Positions 36,905 through 44,822 are shown, numbered from the stretch's first letter. The stretch is DNA of 64,000 nucleotides from Clostridium weizhouense (GCF_019431045.1 NZ_JAHXPT010000006.1:153532-217531), one strand, 5' to 3'. Notes: generated from the sequence alone by a model not told the origin. Translations and numbers: made by a program.

Positions 36905-38086
36905 TTAAAAGGAATCTATAATATCACATCTAGTAAATATTAATTTTTTGATGCCATCTTTATACCAATCAGGACAATTAAACCAGTCGATAGTATCTAA
37001 TTTTAATCTTAGAAGTTTAGTCCAATGTTTATATCTTGGTTTGTTTTGTTCTATAACATACTTAGCTAAATCTTTATTTTCTAATACAAAACTTGGATGT
37101 GGTTCAGAATAATTAGTTAGATCTTTATGAAAATCATCACTTAAAGCATTAGACATTAAAGAATATCCTTGGTCAAATAATGGAGCAAAAGATAAAAGTT
37201 CTTGTGTATTATTATCTATAATAAATCCAAAATTCCCTAAGTGCCTATCTCTATTTTCTATAATATAATCAAATACTATCATATCCAAAAAATCTTGTTT
37301 AAATTCTTTAGGAATCCATCCAATGACATTTGCAAAACCCCACTTTTTTTTGTTAGGTTCCATGTTTTCTAAAAAGTATCTAACAGGTAAATAACCTTTA
37401 TCTTTAGAAGTGAAAATTTCACATACTGAACAATTTTGATTATGCCATTTATCTATCCAATAAGGGATACAATTAATGTTTAATAGAGTTCCTATTTCAC
37501 TTGAAATGGCTTCTGCAAAATGTTCTTTATCTAAGTTTGCAGCGCCGATATTACCACGCTTATATAATAAAAGTTTATTATTTATTCTTCTCCAAGCCTT
37601 ATTCATAACCCCTTGAGTTGTAAGTTCTGGTGATGAAACTTTAGGAGTATTTACTGTACCACCTAAGCTAGTATTATTACCAAAGAAAGTTACTAATCCT
37701 AAGGCTTCCTGAAAGTTATTATCATATAAGTTATGTTTACTCCAACATAAATCAGATGGATACATATTCATACTATCTAATGGTTTTATCCAGTAGCTAT
37801 CATTTAAACTAAATCCATTATTTAATTTTAAATAATCCAGGGCAGTTGGTTTTTTTTCAAATTTTAAAGATTCAATTAGTTTTTCTAAATGATTTCTATT
37901 AGCAGGAATTACTCTGCTTTTAAACCAATCATTTAATCCTGAGGTTTCATTTTTTAAAATATATGGGCTTAGAGCTTTATTAATTATTTTTATGATTTCA
38001 TAATCTCCATTAATATTTAATTTATCATTAAAAATTAGAACTTGTATATCTTTATTCATAAGATAAAATTCACTCAAATTTTTCAC
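36905..38086 (-). CDS. HipA-like protein kinase domain protein
   Basis: 393 residues from GTG 38086; a TTG three codons in has better spacing from AAAGGA and may be the true start. SPELTTQGVMNKAWR and LLLYKRGN (Lys of the nucleotide-binding lobe) occur in the middle. IVFDYIIENRDRHLGNFGFI (about 290-309) holds the catalytic Asp/Asn of the HipA/CtkA kinase fold, and SFAPLFDQGYSL the metal-binding Asp. HipA kinases are toxins of type II systems, but there is no HipB-like DNA-binding partner beside it. It belongs with stand-alone HipA-like kinases of unknown target. Confidence 0.78.
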   Translation of the reverse strand: MKNLSEFYLMNKDIQVLIFNDKLNINGDYEIIKIINKALSPYILKNETSGLNDWFKSRVIPANRNHLEKLIESLKFEKKPTALDYLKLNNGFSLNDSYWIKPLDSMNMYPSDLCWSKHNLYDNNFQEALGLVTFFGNNTSLGGTVNTPKVSSPELTTQGVMNKAWRRINNKLLLYKRGNIGAANLDKEHFAEAISSEIGTLLNINCIPYWIDKWHNQNCSVCEIFTSKDKGYLPVRYFLENMEPNKKKWGFANVIGWIPKEFKQDFLDMIVFDYIIENRDRHLGNFGFIIDNNTQELLSFAPLFDQGYSLMSNALSDDFHKDLTNYSEPHPSFVLENKDLAKYVIEQNKPRYKHWTKLLRLKLDTIDWFNCPDWYKDGIKKLIFTRCDIIDSF

Positions 38087-38246
38087 ATCCTTTTTTAAAT
38101 CTTGAATGTTGACATTTTAAATTAGAGCTATTTTAAAAGATAGCATAAAATTTAATTTTAATGTATTTAAGAAATAAGGTATTACATATAATAAATAAAT
38201 TATATCAAAAATATGATACTAATTGGTAAATACATTTGCAAATAAT

Positions 38247-38319
38247 TTAGGCACATGAAATAAAATAATAGATCAAATAGACTAGCATACTGCTCTATTA
38301 TTTTTTTGAATGTGCCTTA
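38247..38319. repeat. M1 family internal-deletion copy (about 72 bp)
   Basis: TTAGGCACATGAAATAAAAT on the left and, on the right, TTTTTTTGAATGTGCCTTA: both M1 ends are present, but nearly all of the interior found in the 160-bp copies is missing. It could still form a hairpin through AATAATAGA/TCTATTATT. Confidence 0.8.
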
Positions 38320-38600
38320 TTTAAAATATAATTATTTATTACAACTTAAAAGTTTAATAATAGCTATATTTATTAGAAAAAATTAACAATGAACGTTGGT
38401 CAATTTCATATTTAAACTGATCAGTATAAGTGGTATAATATTTTATATCAATATTATTGTGGATTTGTTTCCTGTATTTTGATTTTATGATGTAAAATAT
38501 AATTAATTAAATCTAATATGTAATTATGGAATTTACATATTAGACAAGCTATAAATTGAAATTTTAATCTTATAGTTTAGATATTAACTTTAATCTATAT

Positions 38601-38633
38601 ACCCCTGGGGTACCTCTGGGGTACCCCAGGGGT
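38601..38633. repeat. REP-like palindrome 12 (33-bp form, T-first)
   Basis: 14-nt arms ACCCCTGGGGTACC and GGTACCCCAGGGGT, loop TCTGG, plus 9 symmetric flank pairs (AATCTATAT/ATATAGATT, 38592-38642). It lies 50 bp upstream of a cell-wall-binding gene. It is the last copy in the window. Confidence 0.95.
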
Positions 38634-38683
38634 ATATAGATTTTATTATTTTAAATTTCGGGAATTATCAAGGGGGAAGAAAT

Positions 38684-40333
38684 ATGATAAAAAGAATTAA
38701 GAAAGTGATGGCATTAGTATTAGTAGCAACTTCAGTTGTAGCTATAGCACCTAAGGATATATTTACAGGAAATGTTTCAGCTTATGCAAAAACAACATCT
38801 GAGACAGGTGGATGGACAGCAGCAGATGAAGTAAAGGTGCAAATTGGATTAAAAGATTATTTAAAGAGTACTATATATACAACAGCAGATGATGTTAAGC
38901 TTACATTTATGAAATATGTAAAGGTGAACTTAAGCAAGCAAACGGCAGAAAAAATAGTTACTCCAATGGTAACTAAAGAGGTTACATCAAAGGTAACGGC
39001 AATGGTAACAGCACAGGCAGTTGCTATAGCAAAAAAAGAACATCCAGAATTTGCTGCATTACCAGACGAAAAAATTGCACAAATGATTAAACCTCAGATT
39101 GATGAAAAAGTTAAGGCAGTAGTTGCACAAGTATTGCCTGGCACAATTGATACAGCAGCTACACAATTACAAAATGCAGCTCAACAAATACCTGTATATC
39201 AGTATGCAGCATCAAAGAACGATGGTACAGTATTAGGAATGGGAATTATAGCTGGTGGACCAATTACAGGAATGTTATTAAAGTCTGGCCAAAAACCTAT
39301 ATACGTTGATACTACTAAGTTAGGAACTGTAGGGAATGCAGCTTTACCTGAGTTGATTGATGAATTAGAAGATGTAATAAAAAATTTAGGAGATAAAATA
39401 AAAGGTCAAGTAGATGGAATAATAGGGCAAATAGAAGGGAAAATAGGGAATATTGTTAGTTCAGTTACTGATGGGTTAGATGATATAGCTCATTCAGTAG
39501 ATAAGGTTACAAATTCAATAACTGATTTATTTGATGATTTAGATGACCATACTGATGACTTCTTTGATAGGATTAACAAAGATGAAGGATGGGACAAGCA
39601 AGATGGATATGTTTATTACTATGATGAGGATGGTATTAAATATAGAGGAGTACATGAAATAGAGGGTAAAAATTATTATTTCAATAGAATTGATGGAGCT
39701 ATGGAAACAGGTTGGCAAATTGTTGATGGGAAGAGATGTTACTTCTCTCCAAAGCAAGGATATCAAGTATATGCTCAATGGATAAAAGATGGAGATAAGA
39801 TATATTGTCTTGATGGAAATGGTGAAGTGAGAAAATCACAATGGGCTCAAGATGGTGGTAAGACATGTTATTTAAAGGCAGACGGGACTTTAGCTACAGG
39901 ATGGTTTAAGGTTGATAGAGAAGATTGGTATTACTTTGATAATTATGGTCATATGGAAAGTTCCGCTTGGAAATGGGTTGATGGAGATTGGTACTATTTA
40001 AAAGAGAATGGTGCAGCAGCTATAGATTGGAACTTAGTAAATGGAAAATGGTATTGCTTTAAAGATCCATCAGGAGCTATGTATACAGGTTGGTTTAGAC
40101 ATGATGGAAACTGGTATTGTGCAGATGAAAATGGAGCAATGAAAACAGGATGGGCATATTCAAGTGATGGATGGTGCTACTTAGATGAAGAATCAGGTCA
40201 AATGAAAAAAAATGAATGGGTTTTAATTAATGGAAAATGGTATTACTTTAATATAAATGGTGTTATGGTAACAAAATCAAGATATATAGATGGAACTAAG
40301 TACTACTTCAATGAAGATGGAAGTTTACAATAA
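38684..40333 (+). CDS. Secreted helical-domain protein with cell-wall-binding repeats
   Basis: 549 residues. Signal peptide ending near SAYA (residue 36). A long N-terminal region (about 40-310) is mostly amphipathic helix: repeated KVTAMVTAQAVAIA-type heptads, then DGIIGQIEGKIGNIVSSVTD, resembling coiled-coil or surfactant-like sequences. About ten cell-wall-binding repeats (about 315-545) follow. No catalytic motif was seen. Ribosome binding site AAGGGGGAAG. The helical domain is unlike the beta domains of its paralogues, so the repeats serve as a common anchor for varied cargo. Confidence 0.83.
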   Translation: MIKRIKKVMALVLVATSVVAIAPKDIFTGNVSAYAKTTSETGGWTAADEVKVQIGLKDYLKSTIYTTADDVKLTFMKYVKVNLSKQTAEKIVTPMVTKEVTSKVTAMVTAQAVAIAKKEHPEFAALPDEKIAQMIKPQIDEKVKAVVAQVLPGTIDTAATQLQNAAQQIPVYQYAASKNDGTVLGMGIIAGGPITGMLLKSGQKPIYVDTTKLGTVGNAALPELIDELEDVIKNLGDKIKGQVDGIIGQIEGKIGNIVSSVTDGLDDIAHSVDKVTNSITDLFDDLDDHTDDFFDRINKDEGWDKQDGYVYYYDEDGIKYRGVHEIEGKNYYFNRIDGAMETGWQIVDGKRCYFSPKQGYQVYAQWIKDGDKIYCLDGNGEVRKSQWAQDGGKTCYLKADGTLATGWFKVDREDWYYFDNYGHMESSAWKWVDGDWYYLKENGAAAIDWNLVNGKWYCFKDPSGAMYTGWFRHDGNWYCADENGAMKTGWAYSSDGWCYLDEESGQMKKNEWVLINGKWYYFNINGVMVTKSRYIDGTKYYFNEDGSLQ

Positions 40334-40346
40334 ATTTTAAAATAGT

Positions 40347-40436
40347 ATTGATATTGTTGAATAAAAATAATGGACAGGAGGATTTAAGTAAATTCCAATG
40401 TCGGTTCTGAATTATTCAACAATATCAATTTTTATT
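40347..40436 (+). terminator. 18-bp-stem hairpin after the cell-wall-binding gene
   Basis: ATTGATATTGTTGAATAA (40347-40364) and TTATTCAACAATATCAAT (40412-40429) are perfect inverse complements, followed by TTTTTATTTT. The 47-nt loop contains AATTCCAATG, as in the hairpin at 27017. A repeat-derived terminator is likely. Confidence 0.7.
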
Positions 40437-40632
40437 TTCAGGAAGATGATAATTTTATTGAATTTATTTTTAAATTATATAAGTTTCAATGAAAGTTTGT
40501 TCATTTGTTGTAATATGATTTTGGGCTTAAGGGGTATTTATTTTCTCTTAAGAATTATTTAAGATTAAATGTATTCATAAAACATGCCTTATGTGGTAAA
40601 ATTATACTTATATTGAATGAGGGGGAAAGAAC

Positions 40633-41904
40633 ATGAATAAACATTTAAAACACATTATTGCAGCTACACTTGTTATAAGTGCATTTACTGCAGTAGCACC
40701 AGCAAGTGCTATTAATTTTGGGACAACTACAGCTTATGCCAAATCTTCTAAAATAGATAAGGATGACATTGATGATTTTAAAGTTAATGGAGATAGTGAT
40801 GACCTTAAGCTTTACAGTGATTCAAAATGTAAAGATAAAACAAAGTTTAAATATAGCACTACAAAATATTATGTAAAGCCAAGTAAAGATGATAAAGAAC
40901 TTAGTATAAATGCTGATATAAATGATGATTATGAAGCATATGTATTTAAAGATAGTAAAAAGGAAGCTCATGATTTAGGAGATGATATAAAAGTTAGTTC
41001 TGGATCAACTCTTTATTTAAGAATATACGAAAAAGGCGAATTTGATGAAGATAATGTAAAAAGACATGCTGAAAAAACTTACGAAATACATGTATATGAT
41101 AAATCTGATTCAAAAAAAGATGATGATGATGATTCAAATGATAAGATTTATTTAGATGATATTACATTAAGTGAAGGAACAATAAACTTTTCAAAGAAAA
41201 CAAGCTCATATGATATAACTGTTCCTGAATCAGTTAAATCTGTAAAGATTAAAGCTAAACCAGAAGATGAAGATTATACAGTTGAAATTGATGGACATGA
41301 AGTCAATGATGATGATAAATATAGAAGAGAAGTTGATTTAGAGAAGGGTAAGAATAAAATCAAAATCACTGTTGAAGATGATGATGATAATAAGAGAACT
41401 TACACATTAAATATAAATAGAGCAGATAAATCTTTAGAAGATAAAAAAACAGAAAACAATACAAATACTACTAAACCAAGCAATAACACAAACAATAATT
41501 CAAATACTCCAGGACCAAGTGTACAATTAAAATGTAATCAATGGGTAACTGTTAATGGTAAATGGCAATATAATGATTCAAACGGAAAAGCAATAAAGAG
41601 TAATTGGTATCAAGATAGATCTTCAGGAAAATGGTATTTCTTGGATTCGAATGGAGATATGGTAACAGGTTGGTTACCTAGTGGTGGAGCTTGGTACTAT
41701 TTAGATGGAAGTGGAGCAATGCAAAAAGGTTGGCTACTTGATGGAGGTAAATGGTATTACCTAAGTGAATCAGGAGCAATGAAAACTGGTTGGATAATAG
41801 ATAATGGTAAGTATTATTACTTAACTCAATCTGGAGCAATGCTTACAAATGCAACAATTAATGGATATAAATTAGGTTCAGATGGAGCATGGATAAGAGG
41901 ATAA
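40633..41904 (+). CDS. Secreted cadherin-like domain protein with cell-wall-binding repeats
   Basis: 423 residues; paralogue of the 22613 gene with the same order. The signal peptide is MNKHLKHIIAATLVISAFTA (cleavage near AYA, residue 36). An N-terminal beta domain (about 40-165) precedes a cadherin-like domain (about 170-270, IYLDDITLSEGTINFSKKTS to RTYTLNINR). An Asn/Thr linker and five to six cell-wall-binding repeats follow, ending in YKLGSDGAWIRG. Acidic runs such as KKDDDDDSND separate the domains. Ribosome binding site GAGGGGGAAAG; extended -10 TGGTAAAAT at 40594. Confidence 0.87.
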   Translation: MNKHLKHIIAATLVISAFTAVAPASAINFGTTTAYAKSSKIDKDDIDDFKVNGDSDDLKLYSDSKCKDKTKFKYSTTKYYVKPSKDDKELSINADINDDYEAYVFKDSKKEAHDLGDDIKVSSGSTLYLRIYEKGEFDEDNVKRHAEKTYEIHVYDKSDSKKDDDDDSNDKIYLDDITLSEGTINFSKKTSSYDITVPESVKSVKIKAKPEDEDYTVEIDGHEVNDDDKYRREVDLEKGKNKIKITVEDDDDNKRTYTLNINRADKSLEDKKTENNTNTTKPSNNTNNNSNTPGPSVQLKCNQWVTVNGKWQYNDSNGKAIKSNWYQDRSSGKWYFLDSNGDMVTGWLPSGGAWYYLDGSGAMQKGWLLDGGKWYYLSESGAMKTGWIIDNGKYYYLTQSGAMLTNATINGYKLGSDGAWIRG

Positions 41905-42424
41905 ATTTTTAACAGTAGAATATATAAATAACAGAATATATAAGACATGAAGTATGTTTTAAAGAGATATTTTGAATTCACAATGGACAATTGACAATGT
42001 AGGATGAAATCACTTTGTGATTTCTAAAATATATATTTTTTTGAAAACCTGTGGCTTTCAACCACAATTGTTCATTGTCAACTGTCAATCGTGAATTGAA
42101 ACGTGGATATCAACAGTTTTAAAATATAGTTAAGAAGGTACTTATATATTTTATGAATAAGTATATGTAATTTCCTAAATATAGGTAAGTTATATATACT
42201 TATTTTTGTTTATAGAAGTAATTAGCTTAGGTGTTTATTAAAAATATTGAAGTGGTAATTTATAGTTTTTTTGTTGTTAAATATCCAATTATTTATTGAA
42301 AAGGTACCAAAATTTTCAAAGAAAATTGTATGTATTAATGAGATTCAAAATCATAACTGTTATTATCATATCTAATTTTGAAATTTCATGTCAAATATTT
42401 GATAATTATTCAATTAAGAATATC
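41905..42424. other. Intergenic region containing an M2 element
   Basis: The M2 copy at 41971-42101 occupies the first part; the rest is A/T-rich without ORFs up to the promoter element at 42425. Confidence 0.5.
41971..42101. mobile_element. Inverted-repeat element family M2 (131 bp)
   Basis: Imperfect terminal inverted repeats of 29 bp: TTTGAATTCACAATGGACAA on the left matches the reverse complement of the right end (TGTCAATCGTGAATTGAAA). The interior GTGATTTCTAAAATATATAT and GTGGCTTTCAACCA are shared with other copies. No coding capacity. Confidence 0.82.
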
Positions 42425-42468
42425 TTAAGGTTATCTTAATTTACAGTTTAATAATTCCATGGTAAAAT
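42425..42468 (+). promoter_or_regulatory. Conserved promoter/operator shared with the 44913 gene
   Basis: TTAAGGTTATCTTAATTTAC (42425-42444) ends 15 bp before an extended -10, TGGTAAAAT (42460-42468). A near-identical 20-mer with the same 15-bp spacing precedes the paralogous gene at 44913. The tandem TCTTAAGGTTATCTTAA resembles direct-repeat sites of OmpR/PhoB-type regulators. Confidence 0.55.
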
Positions 42469-42496
42469 GTATGTTAATAGGGGGAGGAGTGGTAAA

Positions 42497-43717
42497 ATGA
42501 ATAAAATATTCAAAAGAGTAGTTGCTACACTACTTACTGTATCAGCATTTGCTACAATTGAACCAGCAAAGTATATTAATTTAATGACTACGCAGGCACA
42601 TGCAGATGAAGCTAAAACAGAGTTTAAAGTAAAAGAGGTTGAGGTGAAAAAATCATCTGGTAGCAGTGGATTACAATTATATGATAGCAAAAAATGTAAA
42701 AGTAAGGATAAAGTTGATTTTGATGAAAAAGACTCAAAATATTATGTTAATATAAAATCAGGCAATAGAGTATATATAGATTTAGATGTTGATGGAGATT
42801 ATGATTATAAAATCAAAAAAGGTTCTAAAAAATATGAAGAAAATGAAAAGATACCTGTAAGTTCATCTTCAACTAAAATATCAATAGATGTTTGGCCAAA
42901 AGACAAATCAGAGTCAGATGGTAAAAGATATACAATATATGTTCAATGTGATAGAGATAGAGACGATGATGATGACGATGATGATGACGATTATGATGAA
43001 ATTTATTTAGATAGACTTAAAGTAGGCGGAGAAACTATAAAATTAAAAGAAAGTAAAACTTCTTATAGCATAGATTTTGATAAATCAACTTCATCAGTTA
43101 AAATAATAGCTGAACCAGAAGATGGTGATGACTGCAAAGTTTATATTGATGGAAAAAGAGTTGATGATGATGACGATTATAAGAAAACTGTAAGCTTAAA
43201 AGAAGGTAAAAATGAATTTGAAATAAAACTTAAAGAAGATGATGACAGAAGAACTTATACATTAACTATCAATAGAGGAAAATCTTCAGATAAAGATAGT
43301 GATGATAAAGAAAGTAATAAAGAAACAAACAAACCAATCAAGGCAGATCAATGGATAACTGTTAATGGAAACTTAGTATATAATGATTCAACAGGAAATC
43401 CTATTAAAAATTCTTGGTTCCTTGATAGAAATTTTGGAACATGGTATCTATTTGATGCATATGGATATGCTAGAAAAGGTTGGGCATACACTAATGGAAC
43501 ATGGTACTACTTAAATCCATACACTGGACAAATGCAAACAGGTTGGACATATGTTAATGGAACATGGTATTACTTAAACCAATATAGTGGTGCAATGCAA
43601 ACTGGTTGGGTATATGATAATGGAGTATGGTACTATTGTAATAGTTCAGGAGCAATGCTTAAGAATACAACAATAGGTGGATATAGATTAGGCTGGAATG
43701 GAGCTTGGATAAGATAA
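42497..43717 (+). CDS. Secreted Asp-rich cadherin-like protein with cell-wall-binding repeats
   Basis: 406 residues from ATG 42497, which follows GGGGGAGGAG; the open frame extends upstream to 42467 across the ribosome binding site and is not used. Signal peptide with tail EPAKYINLMTTQAHA. The N-terminal beta domain (about 38-150) ends in a run of ten Asp residues (near 155-170), and a cadherin-like domain (about 172-265) follows. Six cell-wall-binding repeats end in YRLGWNGAWIR. The Asp run is coded by a GAT/GAC tract that could slip in replication. Paralogue of 22613, 40633 and 44913. Confidence 0.87.
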   Translation: MNKIFKRVVATLLTVSAFATIEPAKYINLMTTQAHADEAKTEFKVKEVEVKKSSGSSGLQLYDSKKCKSKDKVDFDEKDSKYYVNIKSGNRVYIDLDVDGDYDYKIKKGSKKYEENEKIPVSSSSTKISIDVWPKDKSESDGKRYTIYVQCDRDRDDDDDDDDDDYDEIYLDRLKVGGETIKLKESKTSYSIDFDKSTSSVKIIAEPEDGDDCKVYIDGKRVDDDDDYKKTVSLKEGKNEFEIKLKEDDDRRTYTLTINRGKSSDKDSDDKESNKETNKPIKADQWITVNGNLVYNDSTGNPIKNSWFLDRNFGTWYLFDAYGYARKGWAYTNGTWYYLNPYTGQMQTGWTYVNGTWYYLNQYSGAMQTGWVYDNGVWYYCNSSGAMLKNTTIGGYRLGWNGAWIR

Positions 43718-43730
43718 TCTATAAATAAAA

Positions 43731-43929
43731 AAGAGTATATATAATTGACTCTAGATGCTAAGAAACTACGCTTAAGAGTTTCTATCGTTTGTTTAATCAA
43801 CTTAGCTAAAATAACTAAACTCACCTAAAGGTTCAAAGAATAGTTATTTCTTAACGCTAAGCAGCTTAAACAAATGATGAAACACTAAAAGCTTGTTTCA
43901 ATGCATCTTCGTCAATTATATATACTCTT
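43731..43929. repeat. 199-bp imperfect palindromic element (M4)
   Basis: Perfect 19-bp ends AAGAGTATATATAATTGAC (43731-43749) and GTCAATTATATATACTCTT (43911-43929). Inside, GATGC..GAAAC..GCTT..GTTTC..TTTGTTTAA matches the inverse of the right half with small mismatches, so nearly the whole element can fold as one long hairpin. It begins 13 bp after the stop of the preceding gene. No second copy was found in the window. Confidence 0.8.
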
Positions 43930-44014
43930 ATATTTTTACATAGAGATTATCTTTGGAAAAATAGACTATCAAGCACTAAAACAATAACAATATTCTTAAC
44001 GTAAAATTCATATT

Positions 44015-44174
44015 AAGGCACATTCAAAAAATAATAGATCAACATGCTTGTCTATTTTGTGTGAGACTGCGTCAGTAAATTTAGCTAATAGCTCGCTATT
44101 AACTAAATTTACTTCCTTGTCTGACACAAAATATACTACACCTCTTTGATCTATTATTTTATTTCATGTGCCTA
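44015..44174. mobile_element. MITE-like element family M1, full-length copy 2 (160 bp)
   Basis: Same length and ends as 8108-8267, with about 90 percent identity by eye, including the inner ATAGCTCGCTATT palindrome. No transposase is encoded. Confidence 0.85.
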
Positions 44175-44343
44175 AAATCAAGAAATACTAAAGCTTATTT
44201 TTTTTATGCATCATTTCGTATTAATTGTTCTTTTTTATAAATATTATATATTTAGAAGAGCAACTATATAGAAATGATATTCTGTTAAATTTTAATATAT
44301 AATTTATAAAAAGTAAAAATATATAAAGGTTTACAAAAATATA

Positions 44344-44371
44344 TTGAATAAATTTAAAAATATGTTATAAT
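44344..44371 (+). promoter_or_regulatory. Sigma-A-like promoter of a candidate small RNA
   Basis: TTGAAT (44344-44349) and TATAAT (44366-44371) with 16-bp spacing, in a region with no ORF. Confidence 0.5.
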
Positions 44372-44377
44372 AAGGTT

Positions 44378-44453
44378 AAGTTTTAATTATATCGACAAAT
44401 TATTAAAGAGAGAGAAAAACTGTATTACTATGTTGGAGTAATACAGTTTTTTT
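44378..44453 (+). ncRNA. Candidate 75-nt small RNA
   Basis: It starts about 7 bp after the TATAAT at 44366 and ends in a strong terminator: AAACTGTATTACT / AGTAATACAGTTT around a 7-nt loop, followed by TTTT. The only internal feature is a purine-rich AAAGAGAGAGAAAAA single-stranded stretch, which resembles a ribosome binding site but has no ORF and could bind anti-ribosome-binding-site sequences. No known sRNA family recognised. Confidence 0.5.
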
Positions 44454-44778
44454 GTATAGAAAATCATATGATTTTATAGAATTGAAAATTAAATGAAATT
44501 TAAGAAAAAAGTGAATTTAAAAATTAATTATGTTTGGAATAAAATTTACAATATATAAAATATTAAAATTATTGTGGCAAATATTACATATGAAGTGTGT
44601 ATTTAATTTTGGTATTATATATATCTGGAATAAATAGAGTATATTTGTTATACATATTTTGTTTTGTTATAATTAAAATAAAAAATAATTAACCTATAAA
44701 ATTAGCAAGCAATATCTAATAATTATACAAAAATAAGGCTATTTAACTCTATATCCCTCTTTGAAAGTTAATCATATA
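44454..44778. other. A/T-rich intergenic spacer
   Basis: No ORF, no recognised repeat and no clear promoter between the sRNA terminator and the conserved promoter element at 44779. Confidence 0.45.
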
Positions 44779-44822
44779 TTAAGGTAATATTAATTTACCT
44801 TATAGGATTATAGTGGTAGAAT
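44779..44822 (+). promoter_or_regulatory. Conserved promoter/operator, partner of 42425
   Basis: TTAAGGTAATATTAATTTAC (44779-44798), then 15 bp, then TGGTAGAAT (44814-44822). It differs from the 42425 site at two of 20 positions. A diverged M1-like hairpin (AAAAAATAATAGA ... ACTATTATTTTATAGGCC) lies between it and the gene. Confidence 0.55.

Larger units (their letters stand above)
38087..38683. other. 597-bp intergenic region with an M1 element and palindrome 12
   Basis: An M1 deletion derivative lies at 38247-38319 and palindrome 12 at 38601-38633. TGGTATAAT near 38432 with TTGGTCAA near 38395 may be a promoter. No ORF. Confidence 0.5.

Noticed and set aside
6686..38633. Palindromes as a CRISPR array
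   Set aside because: Copies are kilobases apart with genes between them; there are no regular spacers and no cas genes.
6686..38633. Palindromes as ordinary rho-independent terminators
   Set aside because: Most copies lack a T-tract on the side of the preceding gene, one follows a complete terminator, and the core is conserved far beyond what termination needs; a secondary terminator role at some loci remains possible.
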